Source: Candidatus Amulumruptor caecigallinarius (GTDB lineage Bacteria > Bacteroidota > Bacteroidia > Bacteroidales > Muribaculaceae). Taken from it: 64,000 bases of DNA. The translations under genes and the position numbers were made by a program. The notes beneath the pieces are model-generated. The model saw nothing but the letters and a program-made list of their open reading frames with translations. It was not told the DNA's origin and did no database searches. The stretch is taken from positions 207,164 to 271,163 of the forward strand of contig JAMPDP010000001.1 of assembly GCA_023665605.1 (NCBI GenBank). Reading direction: 5' to 3'. This document shows, piece after piece, positions 56,220-64,000 of the stretch (the stretch's first letter is position 1; each line of letters opens with the position of its first letter).

Positions 56220-57644
56220 TTGACAACTCCCGAAAAGCCACAGCAATCCGCCACTCCCCCCTCCGAGCCGAACGACCCGGAGGTGTCGTCCTCGCGCATC
56301 GAGCGTCTCACAGCCTGGGCCAAGGCCCGAATGGACTATGTGATGACCGGAGTGTGGCGCGACCCGCGACGCTCCTGGAAAGTGACCGTGGTGAAAACAC
56401 TGAATCTCGGCATCCGTTCCTTCACCGACTCCGACCTTCAAGTGAGAGCAGCTGCGCTCACTTACAACACCGTGCTTGCCGTGGTACCGGTGCTTGCGCT
56501 CCTGTTTGCCATCACGCGCGGCTTCGGCTTCCAGACGTTGCTGGAGGATGAGGTCTACAAATGGTTCCCGGCGCAGCACCAAGCCATCACAGCCGGTCTG
56601 AAGTTTGTGGACCGCTACCTTGAACAGGCTTCGGAGGGTATCTTTGTGGGTGTTGGCCTGGTGTTCCTGCTCTGGACCATGATCTCGCTGCTGAGCAACG
56701 TGGAGGATGCCTTCAATATAATATGGGATGTCAAGCACGGGCGCACATTCTGGCGCAAAGTCACTGACTATCTGGCCATCTTCCTTGTGCTCCCGATTCT
56801 GATGATATGCGCCGCGGGCCTGTCGCTGTTCATGTCCAACACCATCAGCTCGCTGTTCTCATTTATGACCCCTGTGGTGTCGGTGTTCGTGGACATCGGC
56901 TCATTTGTCTTCACGTGGCTCTTCTTCGCCGTGGCTTATATGCTGATACCCAACGTAAAGGTGAAGTTTGTCAACGCATTCATCGCCGGGGCCCTCGCAG
57001 GTACTTCCTTTCAGGTTCTCCAGTGGCTCTTCCTTTCGGGACAGCTGTATGTGTCGAAGTACAACGCCATCTACGGCTCCTTCTCCTTCCTACCTCTGAT
57101 GATGGTATGGCTATATCTGACATGGCTCATCACATTGATAGGTGCCGTACTCTGCTACGCCTCGCAGAACATCTTCGCACTCAGCTTCATAGGTCAGATT
57201 GACGCCATATCGCTGACGTATCGCCGCAAGGTCACCGTGGTCATCATGGCACTGATATGCCGCCGTTTCAACGCCGGGATGCCACCGCTGAGCGTCAATG
57301 GACTGGCAAGCACCTACGCACTGCCGGCACGCCTTGTGAAGGACGAAGTGGAACGGCTGGTGCAGTGCTCATTGCTCAACTATGTAGAGATACCCGACAA
57401 GGAGGATGAGCCCCCCGTGCAACCGGCCGTGCCGGTAGAGCGCCTTACGGTAGGCACGGTCATTGCGCGACTCAACGCCCGAGGGGACAGTGACTTTATC
57501 CCGCTCTTCAACGAACGTTATGGGGCAATATCCAAACTGCTGGAGAAGATTGAGCACGAGGCATTTTCAGAGGGACAGAAAGTTCTGTTCATCGACCTTC
57601 CCGCCAACATCGAGCCTCTCCCGGTCGGTGTGACACCCCGATAA
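56220..57644 (+). CDS. YihY/BrkB family membrane protein
   Basis: 474 residues from TTG 56220, preferred because the first ATG (56332) would cut into the conserved region. About six membrane helices with the family pattern ALTYNTVLAVVPVLALLFAI, LLSNVEDAFNIIWDVKHGRTFWRKVTDYLAI, YGSFSFLPLMMVWLYLTWLITLIGAVL. The last 130 residues are cytoplasmic and helical, perhaps a winged helix. Long misnamed as ribonuclease BN; function unknown. Confidence 0.85.
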   Translation: MTTPEKPQQSATPPSEPNDPEVSSSRIERLTAWAKARMDYVMTGVWRDPRRSWKVTVVKTLNLGIRSFTDSDLQVRAAALTYNTVLAVVPVLALLFAITRGFGFQTLLEDEVYKWFPAQHQAITAGLKFVDRYLEQASEGIFVGVGLVFLLWTMISLLSNVEDAFNIIWDVKHGRTFWRKVTDYLAIFLVLPILMICAAGLSLFMSNTISSLFSFMTPVVSVFVDIGSFVFTWLFFAVAYMLIPNVKVKFVNAFIAGALAGTSFQVLQWLFLSGQLYVSKYNAIYGSFSFLPLMMVWLYLTWLITLIGAVLCYASQNIFALSFIGQIDAISLTYRRKVTVVIMALICRRFNAGMPPLSVNGLASTYALPARLVKDEVERLVQCSLLNYVEIPDKEDEPPVQPAVPVERLTVGTVIARLNARGDSDFIPLFNERYGAISKLLEKIEHEAFSEGQKVLFIDLPANIEPLPVGVTPR

Positions 57645-57694
57645 TACACATCAATAATATACTTCACAAAACACTAAACCAAACTGTTTTAGCA

Positions 57695-58069
57695 ATGAAA
57701 AAGGTTATCGCAACCACAGAGGCTCCCGCCGCCATCGGCCCCTATTCACAGGCCATAGATCTGGGCAACATCGTGTTCTGCTCCGGCCAGATTCCCGTGA
57801 ACCCCGCCACCGGAGAGATCCCCGAAGGGATTACCGCACAGACCGAACAGGCTCTTGCCAACGTCGCCGCTCTGCTCAAAGCAGCATCGCTCACTCTTGC
57901 TGACGTAGTGAAGACCACCGTATTTCTGGCCGACATGGCTCACTTCGGAGCCATGAACGAGGTATACGCCAACCACTTCCCGTCACCCTTCCCCGCCCGC
58001 TCAGCAGTAGCCGTGCGCGACCTCCCCAAGGGCGTCCTCGTAGAGGTTGAAGTAATCGCCGCCCGCTAA
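57695..58069 (+). CDS. ridA: RidA family enamine/imine deaminase
   Basis: 124 residues. PAAIGPYSQAIDLGNIVFCSGQIPVNPATGEIP, the substrate Arg in FPARSAVAVRDLPKGVLVEVEVIA. It clears reactive enamines from PLP enzymes. It overlaps the convergent FAD dehydrogenase gene by 4 bases. Confidence 0.94.
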   Translation: MKKVIATTEAPAAIGPYSQAIDLGNIVFCSGQIPVNPATGEIPEGITAQTEQALANVAALLKAASLTLADVVKTTVFLADMAHFGAMNEVYANHFPSPFPARSAVAVRDLPKGVLVEVEVIAAR

Positions 58070-59670
58070 CTGTTGAGGGTGGAGGCGAGGGCCTCGGCGG
58101 CACGGCGACCGTCGATGGCGGCACTTACTATGCCGCCGGCGTAGCCCGCACCTTCACCGGCGGGATAGAGTCCGACGACTGAAATGTGACGCAGGGTGTC
58201 GGGGTCTCGGGGGATGCGCACAGGAGCTGAGGTGCGTGTCTCACATCCTATTACAGTGGCCTCGGGGGTGAGAAATCCGCGTTGCTTCCGCCCGAATTCC
58301 TCGAAACCGCGGCGCAGTCGGTGGGCGATTGCGTCGGGGAGGAGTGTGTCTATGCGCGCCGGGTGTATGCCGGGGGCGTAAGATGTAGCGGGTAAGTCTC
58401 GTGATGAGCGTCCGGCCACGAAGTCGGTCATCCGCTGTGCCGGAGCGTTCTGTGAGCCGGGGATTGCCTCAGTGCCCTGATCTGTCGAGGTGGCAGACGT
58501 GGCTTTGCCGTCGGCGAAGAAGCGACGTTCAATGGCTTCCTGATAGTCCATGACAGCGAGGGGGCCCTCGCCGCCGACATCCTCGGGAAGCACTTCAACG
58601 ACCATTCCGGAGTTGGCCCAACGGCCTCCACGCGATGATGCCGACATACCGTTGACCACCAAAAGTCCCTGTTCACTTGTGGCGGGGACAATCACCCCTC
58701 CGGGGCACATACAGAATGAGTAGACACCACGGCCATCCACACGCGTCAGGAGCGTGTATTCAGCGGGCGGTAGATAACTGCCACGCCCCTGCGGGGAGTG
58801 GTAGCGGATGCGGTCAATGAGTTGTTGGGGGTGTTCCAGACGCACCCCCACGGCTATACCCTTGGGTTCCAGAGGGATGCCGGCGCTGTGGAGCATACGG
58901 TACACGTCGCGTGCCGAATGGCCTGTGGCGAGGATTACCGGGCCATCAAACCTGCGACCGTCTGCCGTCCGTACGCCTGTCACAGCTCCGGTGTCAGAGT
59001 CCGTAAACAGCTCCGCGACGCGGGTAGAGAAGTGCACCTCGCCGCCGGCAGCAATGATAGCGCGGCGGATAGACGCGATGATGCCGGGCAAGCGGTCAGT
59101 ACCGATGTGGGGGTGGGCATCTATGAGTATGCTTTCGTCAGCACCGTGGTCATAGAGAACGCGGAGGATTTCATCGACCGGCCCGCGCTTCTTGCTGCGG
59201 GTGAAGAGCTTCCCGTCGGAGAAGGCCCCGGCGCCCCCCTCGCCGAAGCAATAGTTGCTGTCCGGGTCCACGCGCCCCTCGCGGGCAATAGCCGCCAGGT
59301 CTCGGCGGCGCGAGTCCACATCCTTACCGCGCTCTATGATTACCGGACGTACCCCTAACTCGATCAGGCGGAGTGCGGCGAAGAGTCCGGCCGGCCCTGC
59401 GCCAACCACTATGGCCGAGTGGGGAGCCGTGGAGACATCAGGGAGCGACACCTCAGCACGCTTCAACGGTTCGGGGAGCTCATCGATGTAGAGGTCAGCG
59501 GTGATGTTGACCATTACCCGCCGCTGTCGGGCGTCGATAGAGCGACGCACCACGCGAAGCTCCTTTATGCGGTTGGCATCAATGCCGAGGCTTGAACTTG
59601 CGGCGGCTGTGAGTGAGAGCGTTGAGGCGGCATCACGGGGTGTGACGCGGAGTGTCAGCTGTTGCTTCAT
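58066..59670 (-). CDS. FAD-dependent dehydrogenase (COG2509-like)
   Basis: 534 residues. The N-terminal 90 residues form a separate small domain, followed by the FAD dinucleotide site AIVVGAGPAGLFAALRLIELGVRPVIIERG, GEGGAGAFSDGKLFTRS, VILATGHSARDVY and a C-terminal VVGLYPAGEGAGYAGGIVSAAIDGRRAAEAL. Widespread uncharacterised oxidoreductase. It precedes the MATE gene by 0.1 kb on the other side of a 15-bp direct repeat. Confidence 0.85.
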   Translation of the reverse strand: MKQQLTLRVTPRDAASTLSLTAAASSSLGIDANRIKELRVVRRSIDARQRRVMVNITADLYIDELPEPLKRAEVSLPDVSTAPHSAIVVGAGPAGLFAALRLIELGVRPVIIERGKDVDSRRRDLAAIAREGRVDPDSNYCFGEGGAGAFSDGKLFTRSKKRGPVDEILRVLYDHGADESILIDAHPHIGTDRLPGIIASIRRAIIAAGGEVHFSTRVAELFTDSDTGAVTGVRTADGRRFDGPVILATGHSARDVYRMLHSAGIPLEPKGIAVGVRLEHPQQLIDRIRYHSPQGRGSYLPPAEYTLLTRVDGRGVYSFCMCPGGVIVPATSEQGLLVVNGMSASSRGGRWANSGMVVEVLPEDVGGEGPLAVMDYQEAIERRFFADGKATSATSTDQGTEAIPGSQNAPAQRMTDFVAGRSSRDLPATSYAPGIHPARIDTLLPDAIAHRLRRGFEEFGRKQRGFLTPEATVIGCETRTSAPVRIPRDPDTLRHISVVGLYPAGEGAGYAGGIVSAAIDGRRAAEALASTLNS

Positions 59671-59732
59671 CCGATATAAGAGGCGATGACAATGAAAGGT
59701 GTGATGACGGTAGGGTTATCCGATATAAGAGG
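59669..59732. repeat. 15-bp direct repeat at the FAD dehydrogenase-MATE junction
   Basis: ATCCGATATAAGAGG at 59669-59683, covering the dehydrogenase start codon, and again at 59718-59732, covering the end of the MATE gene. Confidence 0.7.
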
Positions 59733-61116
59733 AGGCACTGTGGGGTTGCTGCTCGAAGCGTTTGCGCTCACGGCGTGTGGCGATAATCATAGTGACGATG
59801 GCGAGCACAAATGCCAGGAAGTCACTGGTGGCCATGGATGCCCAGACACCGTCAAGTCCCAGGGCGGGCGGCAGGAGCCAGAGGCACGGGAGGAGGAAGA
59901 TGAGCTGGCGCGTGAGTGACAGGAAGATGGAGAGCTTCGGATGGCCGATGCTCTGGAAGAAGTTCTGAATCACAATCTGCACGCCCACCAACGGGTAGAA
60001 AATAAAGTAGATGCGGAAGGCTGAGCGCGCAATGTCTACCATGGTCTTGTCAGAGGTGAACATGGAGCTGAGCGCATCCGGAAAGAGTTCGGTACATAGC
60101 CAGCCGAAGGTGGTGATACCCAAGCCGATGAAGATGCCCTTGCGGAGCGTCTGCATGACACGAGGCCAGTTTGAGGCACCGTAGTTGTAGCCGAGGATGG
60201 GCTGCATACCCTGGGTGACGCCAAACACCACCATGACGAAAAACATCGTAGTGCGGTTGAGGATGCCGAAGGCACCTACGCCGATGTCGCCGAGAGCACC
60301 TGCGCAGTCAAGGATGGACTTGTTGATGAAAATCACCACAATGCAGCTGCATATATTCATCAAGAATGGAGAGAGTCCGATTGCGTAGATCTTGCGGATG
60401 ATGGAGATGTTGACCCATCGCGGGCTACCTCCGAAGTGTATGAAGCTCTTGCGCGACAGGAAGTGGCTGAGTACCCAGATGAGTCCGCCCAGCTGGCCGC
60501 AGAGTGTGGCGAGTGCCGCACCCTGAATGCCCCAGCGGAAGTGAAAGATGAACAGCGGGGCCATAATGATGTTGATGACCACGGAAATCAGTGCCGACAT
60601 CATGGCTTTGCTGGGATAACCGGTGGCACGCAACAGGAAGTTGAGGCCGATGAACACGAATGACAGCGGAGTGCCCCAGAGAATCACCCGCATGAACTCG
60701 CGGGCATAGGGGAGAGTCTGGGCAGTGGCACCGAAAAGCTCCAGTATCTCGTCAAGCCATATCAAGGCAATTCCGCCAATCACCACGCTGTGCACCAGAC
60801 AGCAGACCAACACATTGTTGAGCACCTGTGTGGCCTTGTCCTTATCTTTCTGCCCCATGAAGATGGAGCAGATGGCGGCGCCGCCTGCCGCGACCAGCAT
60901 ACAGAACGCCACCACAAGATTCATCAGCGGGAATGTGATGGCAAGGCCGGAGATAGCCATGGCTCCCACACCGCGGCCAATGAAGATGCTGTCGACTATG
61001 TTGTAGAGCGAGGTTGCCACACTCGCCACAATGGCCGGTATGGAGTATTGCACCAGCAGTCGGCCGATGGGGGCAGTGCCCAGAGTGGTAGGGGAAGCGG
61101 TCAGCGATTGTCGCAT
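59716..61116 (-). CDS. MATE family efflux transporter
   Basis: 466 residues, about twelve membrane helices in two halves. APIGRLLVQYSIPAIVASVATSLYNIVDSIFIGRGVGAMAISGLAITFPL opens the first half; MQPILGYNYGASNWPRVMQTLRKG is the second-half conserved loop. DinF/NorM-like exporter driven by sodium or protons; substrate unknown. Confidence 0.92.
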   Translation of the reverse strand: MRQSLTASPTTLGTAPIGRLLVQYSIPAIVASVATSLYNIVDSIFIGRGVGAMAISGLAITFPLMNLVVAFCMLVAAGGAAICSIFMGQKDKDKATQVLNNVLVCCLVHSVVIGGIALIWLDEILELFGATAQTLPYAREFMRVILWGTPLSFVFIGLNFLLRATGYPSKAMMSALISVVINIIMAPLFIFHFRWGIQGAALATLCGQLGGLIWVLSHFLSRKSFIHFGGSPRWVNISIIRKIYAIGLSPFLMNICSCIVVIFINKSILDCAGALGDIGVGAFGILNRTTMFFVMVVFGVTQGMQPILGYNYGASNWPRVMQTLRKGIFIGLGITTFGWLCTELFPDALSSMFTSDKTMVDIARSAFRIYFIFYPLVGVQIVIQNFFQSIGHPKLSIFLSLTRQLIFLLPCLWLLPPALGLDGVWASMATSDFLAFVLAIVTMIIATRRERKRFEQQPHSASSYIG

Positions 61117-61139
61117 AAACGTGATGTTTCGTAACTTTG
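61108..61139 (+). promoter_or_regulatory. Promoter of the HAD gene
   Basis: TTG 61108-61110, 21-nt gap, TAACTTTG 61132-61139; it lies in part inside the start of the divergent MATE gene. Confidence 0.65.
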
Positions 61140-61226
61140 TGGCTCTTTTATCAACGCAAAGTCACCTTTAATTGTTGATAAGGGGCACATTAGTATAAGG
61201 AAAGGTACAATTACACACAGTGAGAT

Positions 61227-61931
61227 ATGACACAGCCAGACATGACACAGCCACAGACCAACCATTCAGCCGCAGCTCCGATCAAGGGAGTTCTCTTTGA
61301 CCTCGACGGGGTGCTGATAGACAGTGAGACGAGCTACACCCGCTTTTGGAACGATATAGAGCGCATCTACCCCACGGGGATTCCCGACTACGCCCTTGCC
61401 ATCAAGGGCACCACGCTGAGCAGTATCCTGGAGGCGTATCCCGAAGGTGCGGTGAGGGACGACATCATACGACGTATCCATGAGTTTGAGGACACGCTGG
61501 AGTACCATATCTACCCCGGGGTGACAGAGTTCGTCAACTCACTGAAGGACAACGGCGTGAAACGTGCCATCGTCACCAGCAGCGACAAGGTGAAGATGGG
61601 CTACCTCGCCGGGCAACTGCCGGGACTGCTTGAGCTCTTTGACGCTGTGGTTGATGGCTCGATGGTGACCCACAGCAAGCCCGATCCGGAGCCATATCAG
61701 CGCGGAGCCGCCGCCCTTGGGCTCCCTACGGAGGAGTGCGTGGTGTTTGAGGACTCATTTCAGGGGATGGCCTCGGGCGAAGCTGCCGGCTGCCGTGTGG
61801 TGGGAGTGTGCACCACCTTCCCCCGCAGCCTCGTGCTGAAACACGCAGACCGTGCCATCGACGGCTTCGAGGGGCTTGACTATGCAGGGATGTGTGCGCT
61901 GGTCAGCGGGGCGGAAGTCAGCAAGCCTTGA
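61227..61931 (+). CDS. HAD family hydrolase (beta-phosphoglucomutase-like)
   Basis: 234 residues. Motif I FDLDGVLIDSE with two Asp, motif II VTSSD, motif III Lys in SKPDPEPY, motif IV VFEDSFQGMASGEAAGC. Helical cap between motifs I and II. A sugar-phosphate phosphatase or mutase is likely. It overlaps nadC tail to tail by 14 bases. Confidence 0.88.
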   Translation: MTQPDMTQPQTNHSAAAPIKGVLFDLDGVLIDSETSYTRFWNDIERIYPTGIPDYALAIKGTTLSSILEAYPEGAVRDDIIRRIHEFEDTLEYHIYPGVTEFVNSLKDNGVKRAIVTSSDKVKMGYLAGQLPGLLELFDAVVDGSMVTHSKPDPEPYQRGAAALGLPTEECVVFEDSFQGMASGEAAGCRVVGVCTTFPRSLVLKHADRAIDGFEGLDYAGMCALVSGAEVSKP

Positions 61932-62763
61932 AGCTCATGTCGAGACCCTTGACCGAGTGAGTGAGGGCTCCCACAGAGATGAAGTCCACGCCACACTCGC
62001 CGTAATCGCGGAGGGTGTCGATGGTGATACCGCCTGACGACTCTATCTCTGCACGACCGTTGATGAGCTTCACGGCCTCGCGTGTACGCTCGGGGGTAAA
62101 GTTGTCGAGCATTATGCGATCCACATTCAGGGCGAGAGCCTCCTCAATCTCAGGAGTGTTGCGCACCTCCACTTCAATCTTGAGATTCTTCCCCTTCTCG
62201 CGGCAATACTCGCGGGCACGGTTCACGGCGTTGGTAATGCCGCCGGCGAAGTCCACGTGGTTATCCTTGATGAGAATCATGTCAAAGAGGCCGATGCGGT
62301 GGTTGTGGCCGCCACCTATCTTCACCGCCTCCTTCTCAAGCATACGCATACCCGGGGTGGTCTTGCGAGTGTCGAGCACCTTGGTTTTGAGGCCGCTGAG
62401 GCGATCCTGATACTTGGCGGTGGTTGTGGCGATGCCGCTCATGCGCTGCATGATGTTGAGCATGGTGCGCTCCGTCTGGAGCAGCGAGCGCACGGGACCC
62501 TCCACGACGAAAGCCACGTCGCCGGGCTTCACGCGCTCCCCGTCGTTGATGAATACCGTCATCTTCAGCGAGGGGTCAAACTTCTCGAACACCTGCCGGG
62601 CCACGTCGACACCGGCGAGGACGCCCTCCTCCTTGACGATGAGCTTCTGCCGGCCCATGGCATCGGCAGGGATGGTGGAGAGAGTGGTATGGTCACCATC
62701 GCCTACATCCTCGGCGAAAGCGAGCGTCAGGAGGTCATCGACCAGTTCGTCACGAGATTTCAT
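61918..62763 (-). CDS. nadC: Nicotinate-nucleotide pyrophosphorylase (carboxylating)
   Basis: 281 residues. Makes nicotinate mononucleotide from quinolinate and PRPP. FAEDVGDGDHTTLSTIP, LNIMQRMSGIATTTAKY, VLDTRKTTPGMRMLEKEAVKIGGGHNHRIGLFDMILIKDNHV, IEVEVRNTPEIEEAL and ESSGGITIDTLRDYGECGVDFISVGALTHS are all present. Confidence 0.96.
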   Translation of the reverse strand: MKSRDELVDDLLTLAFAEDVGDGDHTTLSTIPADAMGRQKLIVKEEGVLAGVDVARQVFEKFDPSLKMTVFINDGERVKPGDVAFVVEGPVRSLLQTERTMLNIMQRMSGIATTTAKYQDRLSGLKTKVLDTRKTTPGMRMLEKEAVKIGGGHNHRIGLFDMILIKDNHVDFAGGITNAVNRAREYCREKGKNLKIEVEVRNTPEIEEALALNVDRIMLDNFTPERTREAVKLINGRAEIESSGGITIDTLRDYGECGVDFISVGALTHSVKGLDMSFKAC

Positions 62764-62781
62764 ATATTAATGTGTTATGAT

Positions 62782-62799
62782 TACCTTTGTGCAAAGGTA
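62782..62799. promoter_or_regulatory. Face-to-face -7 boxes forming a palindrome
   Basis: TACCTTTG on the plus strand (62782-62789) and the same on the minus strand (62799-62792), separated by TG. Confidence 0.55.
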
Positions 62800-62821
62800 G
62801 CGATAATCCGCCAAGCGACAA
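62792..62821 (-). promoter_or_regulatory. nadC promoter
   Basis: Minus-strand TTG (62821-62819), 19-nt gap, TACCTTTG (62799-62792). Confidence 0.75.
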
Positions 62822-63196
62822 GCGCAATGACAGCCGGCATGCCACGCCCTACGCACGGGAGCCGCCGGGAAGATGTCTATTTGAAAAGATTATAAATAAG
62901 CGGATGCGGCGGCGATGTGAAAAAATAGTGGAGAAATGTTAAATGGGCCGTTACCGTGGCTCAAGGAATGAAATAATGCGATGAGCAACATCCACAATAT
63001 CCGACAAATCAGCCCGTTGGCAAAACAGATGCGTAAGAGGCGCATAAGTAACTGACACACAATATAGTTGCACTACCGCTGAAAAATGCAAGAAAAACGG
63101 CGGTTTATTTTCAACATTTTTTTCGCGACTTTTGCAAAGGTTTGTCCGACCCCGCCAATGTAAGCAGACGAGTATCACCGGCAAGCCATTGATGAA

Positions 63197-64000
63197 ATGC
63201 AATCCTCCACGAAACACACACAACTCTGGGCACAGTGTCAGGCCATACTGAAAGACAACCTGCCGGCTGAGCAGTATGACACCTGGTTCAGTCCAGTCCG
63301 GTCAATGAGCTATGAGAATGGCGCGTTGACTATCGACGTGCCCTCACCGTTTTTCGTAGAGCAGATTGAGGAGCGTTTCTTCAAAATTCTGAAGGCTACG
63401 CTGCACAAAGTGTACGGCCCCGGGGTGAAGCTCTTCTACCACTTCGACCAGGTGGCGGATGCTCCTGAGACCGGCGTGAGGATGCGCTCCGAGGAGCCAA
63501 GCCGTGCCGTGGGTCTGCGCAAGGCTCCGCCGGTGCCGGTAAGCCCGTTTGAGCAAGCACCGCTCCCTGACATTGACTCACAGCTTAATCCGCGCTACAC
63601 CTTTGAGAACTATTGCTCCAGCGAGTCCAACAAGGTGGCACGCTCCATCGGCGAGGCAATAGCGTCAAACCCCAAAATCAAGACATTCAACCCCCTGTTT
63701 ATCTTCGGTCCTACGGGTGTGGGCAAGACACACCTGATACAGGCGATAGGCATCCGCATCAAGGAGCGGAACCCCGAGCAGAGGGTGCTCTACATCACGT
63801 CGCGACTGTTTGAGAGCCAGTTTACCACGGCCCTGCAGCGCGGGCGCATCAATGACTTCATCAACTTCTACCAGAGCATCGACACGCTCATCATTGATGA
63901 CATTCAGGACCTGATGGGGAAGGATAAAACTCAGAACACGTTCTTCCACATCTTCAACCACCTGCACCAGAACCAGAAGCAGCTGATTCTCTCCAGCGAC
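63197..64000 (+). CDS. dnaA: Chromosomal replication initiator DnaA (partial, 3' end beyond window)
   Basis: 268 codons from ATG 63197, open to the window edge. Domain I opens MQSSTKHTQLWAQCQAILKDNLPAEQYDTWFSPV; a linker follows (residues about 80-125). The AAA+ domain III begins LNPRYTFENYCSSESNKVARSIGEAIA, with Walker A FGPTGVGKTH and Walker B LIIDDIQ. Initiates replication at oriC. The DNA-binding domain IV is outside the window. Confidence 0.96.
   Translation, partial: MQSSTKHTQLWAQCQAILKDNLPAEQYDTWFSPVRSMSYENGALTIDVPSPFFVEQIEERFFKILKATLHKVYGPGVKLFYHFDQVADAPETGVRMRSEEPSRAVGLRKAPPVPVSPFEQAPLPDIDSQLNPRYTFENYCSSESNKVARSIGEAIASNPKIKTFNPLFIFGPTGVGKTHLIQAIGIRIKERNPEQRVLYITSRLFESQFTTALQRGRINDFINFYQSIDTLIIDDIQDLMGKDKTQNTFFHIFNHLHQNQKQLILSSD

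Larger units (their letters stand above)
62764..63196. other. nadC-dnaA divergent intergenic region
   Basis: No gene is supported. It holds the nadC promoter and, further right, an AT-rich stretch with several A/T runs before dnaA. I looked for DnaA boxes of the form TTATNCACA and saw no convincing cluster, so an origin is not claimed. Confidence 0.5.

Noticed and set aside
62764..63196. Replication origin next to dnaA
   Set aside because: The position is suggestive, but I saw no cluster of DnaA boxes close to TTATCCACA and cannot compute GC skew.
62951..63223. 90-residue minus-strand ORF upstream of dnaA
   Set aside because: No recognisable domain; it overlaps the start of dnaA and has the composition of chance translation of AT-rich non-coding DNA.

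Overview
This window reads as a GC-rich Bacteroidales chromosome, most likely a gut Muribaculaceae-type organism; the family level is inference. The evidence is the recurring Bacteroidetes promoter form TTG-N19..21-TAnnTTTG, the absence of clear Shine-Dalgarno sites, a PorU sortase of the type IX secretion system, DUF4301, DUF4923 and DUF4493/PCMD proteins, bifunctional HisB, and a propionate-type methylmalonyl-CoA decarboxylase operon whose gamma subunit carries a lamin-tail domain. Most of the window is ordinary chromosomal housekeeping, with dnaA running off the right edge.

Layout. 1-2.7 kb: exported DUF3298-like lipoprotein, L,D-transpeptidase and plsC. 2.7-8.4 kb: five tandem acyltransferase-3 (AT3) membrane proteins. 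8.6-12.5 kb: DUF4301 protein, GNAT protein, a toxin-antitoxin-like pair and a 39-residue small ORF. 12.6-18 kb: Cys-rich periplasmic protein, guaA, pckA, GH25 lysozyme. 18-23.5 kb: porU, exported PPC-domain protein, bamD, omega-like rpoZ. 23.7-30.8 kb: complete histidine operon hisG-D-C-B-H-A-F-IE. 30.8-37.8 kb (minus strand): a surface locus of two PCMD-type lipoproteins and two beta-barrels, followed by a GT2 glycosyltransferase. 37.9-44.8 kb: thiamine operon behind a TPP riboswitch (thiD-thiS-tenI-like-thiE-thiG-thiC-thiH-thiF). 45.7-50.4 kb: methylmalonyl-CoA epimerase and sodium-pumping decarboxylase operon. 50.7-64 kb: tcdA, PNPOx-family protein, fba, tRNA-Leu(UAG), cinA, porin-like protein, BrkB-family protein, ridA, FAD dehydrogenase, MATE exporter, HAD phosphatase, nadC, dnaA (partial).

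The most interesting region is the AT3 array. The last three genes begin with nearly the same short leader, which contains a pure cytosine run a few codons after the start. Genes 3 and 4 have nine Cs and are in frame. Gene 5 has ten Cs, is out of frame by exactly one base, and becomes a full-length AT3 protein if one C is removed. This is the signature of a phase-variable family controlled by slipped-strand mispairing, probably altering acylation of a surface glycan. The five genes also share blocks of near-identity at their ends, as expected from gene conversion.

A second layer of unexplained structure is intergenic. A GAAGTGATTTAAAC element, inverted or duplicated, lies directly upstream of three unrelated genes. 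A dispersed element of about 140 bp is present in two copies. Perfect palindromes overlap the promoters of the PNPOx-family gene and of fba/tRNA-Leu.
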